Part shown: in pieces, positions 12,530-21,427 of the stretch | Layout: every line of letters starts with the position of its first letter | Numbering within the stretch: position 1 is the stretch's first letter | Source: Punctularia strigosozonata HHB-11173 SS5 | Lineage: Eukaryota > Basidiomycota > Agaricomycetes > Corticiales > Punctulariaceae | Length of the DNA stretch: 64,000 nt | Direction of reading: 5' to 3' | NCBI RefSeq assembly: GCF_000264995.1 | Contig: NW_006767433.1 | Span: 1,830,876 to 1,894,875 of the forward strand | Made by a program: the position numbers and the translations under genes | Notes under the pieces: model-generated | The model's input: only the letters and a program-made list of their open reading frames with translations | What the model was told of the DNA's origin: nothing | Database searches by the model: none

Positions 12530-13681
12530 TCAGTTGACCTTGGGCACCGCGACGTCCCAGGGACCTCGTATCTCGCTAAAAGACATCGCTTTAGCAACGG
12601 TGCAGCAATCACCGCAATCGACGCACTTTTTATACCGCTGTGCCCACATCAGCATTGCCGGGGCGCCGAAGGTATAGAAGCCAAAGACCGCGGCAAACAC
12701 CCATGTAACAGTCGAGGGAAAGATCGACGATAGGAACAACGATAAGGAACAGAGAGCAGCGGTGAGCGTGGTTTGCAGTACAAGTGGAGTAGCCTGTGAG
12801 AAATATTGGGAGATGCTGACGGTGTAGCGTGGCGAGACAGACCTGCAGCCTATGCCGGAGTATGGGGAACAGAGAGAACACCTGGATTGCGAACAGAATG
12901 AGCGCGAAGACGGACAGGTTATCCGGCAGGCGTGAGGCTAGGACCACCGATGCTGAGATGGCTGCGTTCATCGAAAGAACAGATGTAAGCCTGCATTGCT
13001 CCCTCGGTCAATCCCACCGGTATTGTTGGAGAAAAGCCTTGAGAGCCCACCTCTCGCGAATGCGGCCTTCGGGCTTCGCGGAGGAGTAATCCGCAAGAAG
13101 CGCGTTCAAGATGAACAGAAAGGCAGACAAAGCCCATATCGAGTCGGATGAGGTGGCAGCAGTCAAGGTCTTCAGCACAGGTGACAGTGCCAGGAGCGCC
13201 AGAAAAACCAAGATCGAAGACTTCAATACTTTGGCCCCTGGGCGAGCTGCGTCAGTCACGGGGGACTGTACCCGGTCCGCCATCTCAGAAACCTACGGTT
13301 CTCGTTCAGGTCTCGTGGTGTGTTCCGAACATCCACGTAGTCCAAGATCTCCCAGACTGCGTAACCAGATACAAATACGCCGACGGACATCCAGACGAGC
13401 AGGCGAGGATCAAGCACGCACGTGTGCAGGCGCACGAATACGGCGAGGAAGATGAAGATGGTGGAAAAGTGCTGGGATATGGCGAAAGACCCCACTACGA
13501 GAGACCGATATGTGTATGGCCTGAAGCTGGCTATGGATTCGAGGTGAGCCGAGAAACACGCACGTCGATGCAAGAATGGGCACACACGGTTCTTCCGAAG
13601 CTCGGAAAGGAACGAGGGTGGAACGTAGTTATCAGGGTAAGGCTGTCTCTTCCAGAGCACCCTTTCCCATTCTGAGGACAT
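12530..13681 (-). CDS. GPI2: GPI-GlcNAc transferase subunit GPI2 (PIG-C)
   Basis: ER membrane subunit of the complex that adds GlcNAc to phosphatidylinositol, the first step of GPI-anchor synthesis. The start is WERVLWKRQPYPDNYVPPSF just after the ATG at 13681, the diagnostic PIG-C N-terminus. Next come FRPYTYRSLVVGSFAISQH, several hydrophobic segments (IFIFLAVFVRL; VWMSVGVFVSGYAVWEIL; ILVFLALLALSPVLKTLT; LSVFALILFAIQVFSLFPIL; FGFYTFGAPAMLMWAQRY), and the conserved end EIRGPWDVAVPKVN. The last intron (about 12571-12621) falls inside the codon for Asn in RYKNEIRGPWD. It is divergent from the SVIP-like gene, with 177 bp between starts. Identification is firm; a few internal splice sites are approximate. 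Confidence 0.93.
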
Positions 13682-13858
13682 GCATGGGCGGAAGGATGCT
13701 AGTCTTCGCCAGCACCGATCGACGACGTTAACTCGAAAGAGTGTGTATGAGTCACGTGAATGGCAATTGCATTGGTCTTGGCCGCTGCCTGTGCTTGCGC
13801 CCTCTTTAGCGCCGATGCCGCTTTCTGTTTCGTTCCTTCACAAGAGGCCTCAGCAATA

Positions 13859-14261
13859 ATGGGGTCTATGTGCTCGAAGTCCTCTACGCATGAGGGTGGT
13901 CATACCGTGCTCGGGTCCGGTTCCGACGCCAACCAGAATTCGCTAGGCGGTTCTGCACATCGCAGGGAGGACCCTCGCGCGGCGGCGGCGGCAGCGGCCG
14001 AGGCAAGACTGAAGAGGGTACTTGCACTCTCCCGCACACATCTACATGGGATATCTATCTGACATTTGTTGACCTATCCAAGGAACAAGAACGGGGGACC
14101 CATGCTTCTAACCCCAACCGCGGACGCCTGGCCTCCAAGTTGGAGGCGTCCAAGGCAGCGAAGACGACACCTGAAGGTGTACCGGACCGCGTGATCGTAA
14201 GCATCGAACCTTGTGTATACGTGTAGATGCCTGATGCCTTCGTTGACTGCAGTATGATTGA
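13859..14261 (+). CDS. SVIP-like small p97/Cdc48-binding membrane-associated protein
   Basis: A 93-residue protein from three exons: 13859-14017, 14083-14196 and 14253-14261; the last exon holds only Tyr, Asp and the stop. It begins MGSMCSKS, with Gly2 and Ser6 in the N-myristoylation pattern and Cys5 available for palmitoylation. Residues 42-52 read RAAAAAAAEAR, an exact match to the VCP-interacting motif R-x5-A-A-x2-R known from SVIP and gp78. After the first intron it continues EQERGTHASNPNRGRLASKL, like the SVIP/fungal family tail, and ends PDRVIYD. I chose this start over an in-frame ATG 99 nt upstream because only this one gives the myristoylation site. Expected role by family: membrane-tethered binding of the Cdc48/p97 N-domain, modulating ER-associated degradation. 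The motif is seen; the function is inferred. Confidence 0.72.
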
Positions 14262-14580
14262 AATGAAATGCTTCATTGCTTCGATGTTCATTGCCTGCAC
14301 GCATGTCCTTCCTGCGATGTCGATATGGATCCGACACTGACCCGATTCCTTATCTATCTACGGCCTTCCCGCAAATTGCCTCCGGATCGTGTCAAACTCT
14401 GCTCCAGTACTTGACCGATACGCCTAAATAGTCGAGGTGGGCGATCTCTATGCGCCCAGACCTCTGCGGCCATGGTTTCGTCGGTCCGGATGCTTGAGAG
14501 CATACGGCGACCTCTGAGATAAGTTCAAGTGGCGCGTTGTATGACTTGACATGCACAATCGGTCCGGACGGGCGCCAGCG
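14262..14580. other. Convergent intergenic region
   Basis: Probable 3' UTRs of the SVIP-like gene and the Cys-rich membrane protein gene. Nothing else supported. Confidence 0.5.
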
Positions 14581-15361
14581 TCAACCCTCGTTGGTGTGTA
14601 GCGCGATGTAGTCACTCCGCTCCCGAGACCTGCTATACCGCCGATCGCCCAATCCAACTGCTGTGCCCCGAGCTTGTCTCCACGGAAGCCACGCCTTATA
14701 TCCGAACGTCACCGATCCGAAATAGAAGAAACGGCATCGAGACTCACTTCCCACCACTTGAGAGGCATGCTCGTGTCCAGGCCTGCTTTGATCATTTTGC
14801 CTTTTATTCCCGCACCGAGAAGGAGCCCAAAGACGGTTAGCAGGTAGAGCGTGACCACGAGTTGATCTCGAGGCGAGTCCCGCTCTGTTATCCGGCAGGG
14901 AATGTAGACAGGGTCAGATGGGTAGCGAACAACGAATCTGCTACGCACGGAAGCATCTGGCCTCGACATCCCCTTCCTTTCCCGTCCCAGTGTCTGGGTT
15001 GGTGTCACCTAGCGTCGCGTTGACGCATATGGGGAGATTCTGGTTCAAGCACCACTGCTTGTTGCAAGATAGACATGGTTTTGACGGGTCGTCCGGTATA
15101 TCAAGTTTGAGAATGGTATAATTGGAGCCGAAGCATATGCCTGCGATCGTCTTATTTGCGGTGTTCAACTCGGCACTCAGGGGAGTGTACTCACACTTGC
15201 AGAAGTTGGTGGCAGCCCATTTATCCATTAAGGCATGCGCAGATATCTATGAGCACACGCAAATCGTAGGTGTCGCAAATCGTGTTTTAGGCGAGTTCGC
15301 TCACAGCATACGAAGATAATATGAGAACGACTGCCAGGAGCGTGCGCAGGCGACTCGCCAT
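14581..15361 (-). CDS. Conserved Cys-rich single-pass membrane protein (uncharacterised)
   Basis: The predicted protein has a signal peptide (MASRLRTLLAVVLILSSYA) from the ATG at 15361. A lumenal Cys-rich domain follows, pieced from three exons (ALMDKWAATNFCK; CICFGSNYTILKLDIPDD; PCLSCNKQWCLNQNLPIC), then DTNPDTGTGKEGDVEARCF. Next is one membrane segment (QLVVTLYLLTVFGLLLGAGI) with a basic cytosolic side (KGKMIKAGLD). Introns split C-K-C-I-C and C-F-Q-R-D, and the splice joins give smooth continuations. The last exon after WWE (end at 14581) is the least certain part. I do not recognise a named family and assign no function. Conserved-looking Cys pairs suggest a disulfide-bonded lumenal domain in the secretory pathway. 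It is divergent from ARP1 with only 97 bp between starts. Confidence 0.66.
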
Positions 15362-15458
15362 CGTGGTCAAGCGCCAGAAGGCAGGTGGCGGTACCACCCC
15401 ACGACGCGTTGGTCTCCGGCGTCGCGCTCCCTGTCCTATGATCTGAGGTCGCGACATC
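15362..15458. promoter_or_regulatory. 97-bp bidirectional promoter
   Basis: The start codons of the Cys-rich membrane protein (minus) and ARP1 (plus) are only 97 bp apart, so both 5' UTRs and core promoters must share or overlap this interval. No TATA box is evident. Confidence 0.5.
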
Positions 15459-17134
15459 ATGTCCACCGAATACGACGATGTCCTCACCAATCAACCCGTT
15501 GTCATTGATAATGTACGCCTCTTCTGCGTTCTCTACCACTGCCTGTGCTTGACGTCGTTGCGCGCTAGGGCTCAGGAACTGTGAAAGCCGGTTTTGCGGG
15601 ACAAGACCATCCGAAATGTTTCTTCCCGTCCTTGTGCGTCTTCACGGTTAGGACTGTCTCCTACAGCGAGACCCGTTATTTCTCACTTGACACGCTCTCT
15701 CTCCATGCTGCACAGTGTTGGACGGCCGAAGCACGTCCGTGTCATGGCCGGAGCGCTTGAAGGGGACACATTCATCGGTCGGAAAGCGCAAGAGTTCCGT
15801 GGGCTCCTGAAGATTAAGTACCCTATGGAACATGGAATTGTGACAGACTGGAACGACATGGAGCGCATATGGAGTTGGATATACGCGGAAGAGCTCGGGA
15901 CGCTCAGTGAAGAGGTGAAGTCCATGTCGGCATGGTTCTAGTTGAGCGAGTATTGATCGTCCTGTACATGGCCGCGCTTCTTCGTTAGCACCCGGTCCTT
16001 CTCACAGAAGCGCCTCTAAATCCTCGAGCGAATCGGGACGTAGCCGCGCAAATATTCTTCGACACCTTCAACGTACCTGCGTTATTTGTCTCTGTTCAAG
16101 CCGTGTTGGCGCTGTTCGTTGTCCGCCTCTACACACATCAAACCTTGCTCACTACACTCCAGATATTCTTCCGGTCGAACTACCGGAATCGTGCTCGATT
16201 CTGGCGATGGTGTGACACACGCAGTACCGGTGTTTGAAGGCTTCTCCATGCCGCATGCCATCCGAAGAGTGGACGTCGCGGGAAGGTGCGGGGTTTTATC
16301 TGCATATCCGAGTTTTACTGTTTGGTCTGAATATATCACAGGGATGTGACTGACTATCTTCAGTTACTCTTGCGGAAATCAGGACATCATCTTCATACTA
16401 CTGCGGAACGCGAAATAGTCCGGACGATCAAGGAGAAGTGTTGTTACGTCGCTACCAACCCGGCGAAGGAAGAGAAGGAAACTGTTGGACGAACTGAAGA
16501 CTTCAGGTTGCCGGACGGCAATGTTGTGCAGGTTCGAATTTCTGACTCCTCGTCGAAGCTCGAAAGGCTCAAACCTTGTTTCTAACGCTCTTACACAGCT
16601 CGGATCAGAACGATTCCGCGCCCCTGAGATATTGTTCAACCCCGAGCTTATTGGGCAGGAATATGCCGGTGCACACCAGGTTGTGGTCGACTCGATCAAC
16701 CGCGTGGATTTGGATCTTAGGAAGAATCTCTTCTCCAATATTGTTCTCAGCGGCGGAAGCACCTTATGTCGAGGTCAATTTTCACCCTTCGTTACTGCAG
16801 GGCATCCCCGAAATTCACTACTGTTTGTGCGAATGTGGAGCTCATACTATTGCTCGACAGGTTTCGGCGATCGCCTATTGAACGAGGTGAAACGCCTGGC
16901 GCTGAAGGACGTAAAGATCAAAATCTATGCTCCTCCGGAACGGAAGTATTCGACGTGGATCGGCGGGTCTATTCTAGCGGGTCTAGGGACCTTCAAGAAG
17001 GTGGTTATTTCACGTCATTACAGGCTCTGCCTGTTTTGCAACATTAATCTGAACTTGCACGATGATAGATGTGGGTCTCAGCGGAAGAGTACCAGGAAGA
17101 CCCCGACATCATTCACAAGAAGAGCGGGTTCTAG
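15459..17134 (+). CDS. ARP1: Actin-related protein 1 (centractin, dynactin filament)
   Basis: Forms the short actin-like filament of dynactin, the cytoplasmic dynein activator needed for nuclear and vesicle transport in hyphae. The start [18 protein letters not shown] at 15459 is followed by exons giving [39 protein letters not shown], then the actin core [60 protein letters not shown] with [10 protein letters not shown], and the C-terminus [38 protein letters not shown]. Actin-fold phosphate loops ([24 protein letters not shown]) are present. The combination of [16 protein letters not shown] and the acidic IIHKK end marks ARP1 rather than actin. At least seven short introns. Convergent with the eS24 gene. 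Confidence 0.95.
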
Positions 17135-17427
17135 TGCACACCCGGGAAGGAACTGTATTGTTGATTTCATACCCACGGTTATATGGCTATATCCGTACAC
17201 CATAGCATTTAATAGCATGCTCCGCGTCTTGAGGTATTGAAACTGGATTACTGCGATTACCTCATAGTGAAGGTGGTTGCAGTCGATGCATGACATGGTG
17301 TATTCATGGAAAGCAAGGAAGGGATGCATACACCGTAGGATACATGGCCGGAGTCTTCCTGAACTGATGCGAGATGTGTGCAATGCAGGAGAATAAAGAT
17401 GACAAGGAAGTAACGAGCGCCCAACCG

Positions 17428-18104
17428 TTATTTGCCCTTCTTCGGAGGCTCGGCTGCCTTCGACTTTTTGGTGCCACGCAGCTGCGTTCACCAACGACTG
17501 GATGAGCATGGGTGCCTGTGAGGATGAGGTTGCGCAACGGACCTTCTTCGCACGGTTCTTGCGCTCCTTGCGCAGCTTACGGGTAGGCTTCTCCACCTTG
17601 GTGGCAAGGCCAGACTGTAGTGATGCACGACATTGAGTATCAAATCGCGTCGAGGACGTTGAATTGACGTACCCGGACGAGACGGTACCGAGGCTCGAAC
17701 TTCTTGTGTGCTGCCTCGTCATCGTAGATCAACCCGAAACCCGTGGTCCGTCCACCACCAAATTGTGTCCGAAGACCGAAGACAACAACGCGGGCCTTGT
17801 CCGCCTTGTAGATATCGGCAAGCTTCTCCGAGAGATCCGATTTGGACACATTGGCACGGCCAGGGTGAAGGACCTCCACGACGAATTGACGGCGCGAAAG
17901 CAGCCTGTTGGTAAGAAATTTGCGGGTGCGGACCGTTATCGGTGCTGATGCGTCGGCCTGTAACGACAAGTCAGCTCGCTCTCCAGGCCAAGGTCATCCA
18001 ATCCTCAAGAAAGGCATCCATCGGATTTCCGGTGATATTCCCGGTACGCGATATCCCAGGACAGTCCGAGCGGCATTCCTAAGCGGATTCTACCAACTCA
18101 CCAT
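17428..18104 (-). CDS. RPS24: 40S ribosomal protein S24 (eS24)
   Basis: Component of the small ribosomal subunit. The protein reads [20 protein letters not shown], then [56 protein letters not shown] and [10 protein letters not shown], then the basic tail [10 protein letters not shown]-like segment (seen as [20 protein letters not shown]) and [10 protein letters not shown] at the end. Exon 1 contributes only the ATG (18102-18104), and intron 1 (17958-18101, 144 nt) is longer than most here. All exons fit the universal eS24 length of about 130-135 residues. It is divergent from a Tic20-like membrane protein gene. Confidence 0.97.
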
Positions 18105-18476
18105 GTTGCCGAGATCTTGACGGTCCCTTGACCTTTTGCTGGGTCTTTTGCGATGAGGCCGCGGGCGGTGGCGGGAAGGTGTTTACGGGTGTTTGAACTT
18201 TCCCACCCTCTAAAGCCGTACCCTCGTTTGAGCAAATACAGTGCTGATATTTATTTCGCGCAACCATGAGTGATACTTGCGACACATCTCGAGTTTGGCT
18301 CGACGGAAATAAGGGAAACCTGAAATACATGCTACTTACTCATCCTGCCCCCTGTGCTCTGTCCTTTCTCCCGATCGCCTACCCCGACTAGAGCGGTCAC
18401 GTACACGTGATCATACTGGTGCGGCAGCTCTGAATTGATCACGGCCCTTCGTAGCGTACGACCTCCAGAGCTCATA
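18105..18476. promoter_or_regulatory. Divergent promoter region RPS24 / Tic20-like gene
   Basis: A 372-bp interval between the two start codons. No TATA box or clear ribosomal-protein promoter element could be assigned by eye; no gene seen. Confidence 0.4.
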
Positions 18477-19264
18477 ATGTCTACCTTCGCTTCCCAATTT
18501 GCGCCATATGTGAGTTCTCTGGCGCGGCGGGCTACATGTGGCTTACTGTTGGTCCTAAGGCCCCTCCACCGGACGACCCTTCCCGGCAGAGCAGCACTGT
18601 TCAGGCCAGCAATTCGCGAATAACGCGGCCCTGGTTTCCTGTGCACGGTTCTTCCTCGCATACCATCCCGTCATACCAGTCTGGAGGTATCCCAACCTTT
18701 GGGGACTCTCAAAGAGGTGGCGCGGCAGTACTAGAAGAGACGGAGAACCAACGAAATGTCTGGGAGACTCGTTTCGGCATGCGAGTGGATTTACTGGCCG
18801 CGTTCGCCTACTTGCTTGGGCCTATATCTGGTGATCTCGGAACTCATGCTGGACGCATCAATGTGCTCATCGGTGTTTTAGCATTTCTCCTCCTAGTGCT
18901 GGAAACCCATAATGACTACGTTCGATTCCATGGCAAGTCCCGATATAATCCAGACAGTCTGACGGACTGACGTAGACCAGCCTACCAATCTGCACTCCTC
19001 ACTGCACCTCTACTGATATTGAGAATATTCCTCTCCATTGTTCCCTTCCCGTCGTTCCTGCGGACGTTGTTTACCTTCGTCCTTGTCGTATCTGCCTCGT
19101 ACATGGCGTACGTCCTTTCATCCCTTTTCCTGGTTGCAGATAGCTCGAACTTACATTATATCTGCAGTGTACGCGCATATATAGATGCTGCTCGCAATGG
19201 CCTTTCTCGATTCGAACTGCCATTGATTGGGGCTATGGCCGATCAATGGGTTAAAGACGAGTAG
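18477..19264 (+). CDS. Tic20-like (UPF0132/DUF4870-type) small membrane protein
   Basis: The start MSTFASQFAPY at 18477 is followed after an intron by a Ser/Pro-rich head (PPPDDPSRQSSTVQAS, then SYQSGGIPTFGD) and VWETRFGMRVDLLAAFAYLL. The membrane core follows: AFAYLLGPIS, FLLLVLETHNDYVRFH, AYQSALLTAPLLILRIFL, LRTLFTFVLVVSASYMA, and the end VRAYIDAARNGLSRFELPLI with GAMADQWVKDE. The ETHNDYVRFHAYQS block is the signature of the Tic20/UPF0132 fold, where the bacterial and plant relatives are four-helix membrane proteins. One intron (18933-18980) has a GC donor. Fungal function is not known to me; it should be a membrane protein of the ER, Golgi or mitochondria. Confidence 0.76.
18933..18980 (+). 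other. Non-canonical GC-AG intron
   Basis: The exon ends cat-g at 18932 and the next base pair is GC (gcaagt, the typical GC-donor context); the acceptor is accag at 18980. Splicing here joins FH to AYQSALL, the conserved reading. The nearby GT (three bases on) would shift the frame into sequence unlike the family. Confidence 0.75.
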
Positions 19265-19483
19265 CCTGCGAGATCTGTCCTGTTCGGGAGCGTATCCGCG
19301 CTCGTATATATTCTTATTTACTGTCATCAAACGGGCTAGGTCAGGAAATCTTTAGCGCATCGTTGTCGGGACTGTAGGAATAGCTTGCTAAAACTCGTTG
19401 AGGCTAACAACAGGAATGCAATCTCGATGACATGTCCAGAGCGAAGGTTTCAGCCGGGCATCTGTGACAATCCATCCTCCTCG

Positions 19484-20911
19484 TTATATGCAGACGCCCG
19501 CCAGCTGGACAAGGACGCATGTCGCCTGCGAGGCCTGTTGGACATTGGCGCCTAGTAGCTCGGACAAGCCGGTGGTATTGAGAACAGCGTCCGTCAAATT
19601 CTCCACTGCGTCGAGCGTCAAGTCCAGCACGCATTTTATCTGTGGTGATTCCATGAGCGAGCGACTTCTCTGTATTTTGTCAAGTTCCTACCTCGTAGAC
19701 TACTGCATCGCGTGGAATCCGAGTCAGTCATCGAGCCATTGAATCGCAGGCATAAACTGCTTACCAGGTCCTAGCAGTGGCCCGAGGACAGGTAGGCTGT
19801 CGGCAAGTTCAGATGTCGCTTCAAACACACCTTTGTTCAAGTTGACGATGTTCTTAATCAGCGTAGGCAATTCCTTTGTCTTGTCGTAATTCAGGAGGCC
19901 TTTGCGCAATCAGCTAAGGTAACATTCATCTATGCTCTATATGCCCACTCACCCTTATCCGCCCCCAACTGTCCCAGAACCGTCTGGAACCCGAGAAAGC
20001 TTGCATGGTACGCTTGGGCCGTCGTCACTGCCTGCTGCTGGGCGTATTCATTAGGACCGGTGTCGCCGGAACACTGGGCAGCAAGTGTGCCTATAGTCAA
20101 GTATTGGCATATGAGAAAGTGCATTCGTGAGGATCAACGAACTCACGAAGATTCGATGCACGCTTTTGCATGTCAGTATAATGCGTATTGAGAAGATCGA
20201 TGTCCCCGAGGACGTTTCCCACTCCATTTACAGACCGCCCAGGTAGAGCACCAACATCACCGCGACGGAGCAGGCCGTCGTTGCCATAAGCTTGATAATT
20301 ACCAGCACTGTATGCTCCGGACTCGCTACTGGCGAGGATGTCAAGGTCTCCAATGACATCAGCAACACCGGACACAGCGCGGGCGGCCAGATTTTCTTCC
20401 TCGAGGAAAGGGGCTATGAGCGTTTCTGTGTCGCTGTCACGTCCGTGGAGAACGTCGATGTCGCCGACTATGGAAGTAATCCCGCTCACTTTGCGTGCAT
20501 CGTAGTCGTGAGCTGCCAAGTTGGTGTGCCCTCCGTGGGTCGCAAGAACGTTCACTGCTCCGAGGAGAGAATCGACACCGCTCACGGATCGTCGGTCATG
20601 TTCGTGTAGTGAGAGCACATCGATATCGCCGAGCAGGTTCGAGACGCCAGCGACTGCACGGGTAGGCAGGATGCGTCCAGAGCCAATGTGACCTATTGAT
20701 TGCCCGCCGGAGACTTCTCTGAGATGTTTTGCATTTTGAAGGGGTGGAGGTAGAGAGATCGGAGCTGCTAGAGCCGATGTGACAATCCTGGTGAATTTTT
20801 TCATGAACAATTGTCAGGCATGCAGTTGCTGCGACGAGCTACATACCATGCAACCTGCGTTGTGAAGGTGGCGATCTTGGAAAAGGACGGGATACGAGAG
20901 GATTTAGACAT
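19484..20911 (-). CDS. Predicted secreted protein with five internal GDIDVL-type repeats (uncharacterised)
   Basis: Exon 1 from the ATG at 20911 joins over an intron (donor gtatgt, acceptor ttcaccag) to give a hydrophobic leader, FTTQVAWIVTSALAAP. The next 170 or so residues hold five copies of a module of about 18 residues: AVAGVSNLLGDIDVL, SVSGVDSLLGAVNVL, KVSGITSIVGDIDVL, AVSGVADVIGDLDIL, SVNGVGNVLGDIDLL, spaced by variable linkers. The C-terminal part is a separate domain: TLAAQCSGDTGPNEYAQQQ, YDKTKELPTLIKNIVNLNKG, ELADSLPVLGPLLGPVVYE, KCVLDLTLDAVENLTDAVL and QATCVLVQLAGVCI at the end. Cys residues lie only in that domain, suggesting disulfides. A further downstream ATG at 20804 (MKKFTRIVTSALAAP) is an alternative start. 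Likely cell-wall or extracellular; no function assigned. Confidence 0.66.
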
Positions 20912-21427
20912 GATGAGACGCGAGTGAAAGCGACAACGAAGAGCGGTGTAAAATCAAGTCGGGCGTCTAGCGCTGACAATTAAAACCGCAGTGCAGATAG
21001 CAATGGCGGAGGTAGATGTGGTCGGGTTAACGAGAAGCGATCGGACGAACCCCGTCCTTTAAGTCGCCCTACCTTTGACGCTGTCATGCAAGTCGAACAT
21101 AGACAGTTGCCAATTCGGGAGAACTCCACCGCCGAACGGACAGCAACTGACGCACCTCCCGAGTCCCTGCGGGGTAGGATGTGCTCGCTCCAGTGACACT
21201 ATGCGGGCGAGCAATCATCCAGCAGTTCTGTGCACGGTTGATGCCCAACATGTAGATAGGGTAAAGGGCAAGGGACCGGGAACGCGAAACGGTCAGGCTG
21301 AGTCACATCCACTGGCAAAGTAGTCCTCAAGTGCCAATCATACTAGAGTATTCTGTACATTACACGTCAATCCTTCGAGGATCTTGACCCGTCCACCTCC
21401 GACATTTGGTGATACATTCTGCCAACA
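20912..21427. other. Intergenic region, promoter of the secreted repeat protein
   Basis: This interval lies between two minus-strand genes. It should hold the 3' UTR of the PP2A scaffold gene (right side) and the promoter of the secreted protein (left side). No gene or repeat seen. Confidence 0.45.

Noticed and set aside
13760-13858. Upstream in-frame ATG giving a signal-peptide-like start to the SVIP-like protein
   Set aside because: The downstream start creates a myristoylation site and matches the family; a secreted form would separate the motif from p97.
21075-21323. 82-codon plus-strand frame between the secreted protein and TPD3 genes
   Set aside because: Random-looking composition with no recognisable feature.
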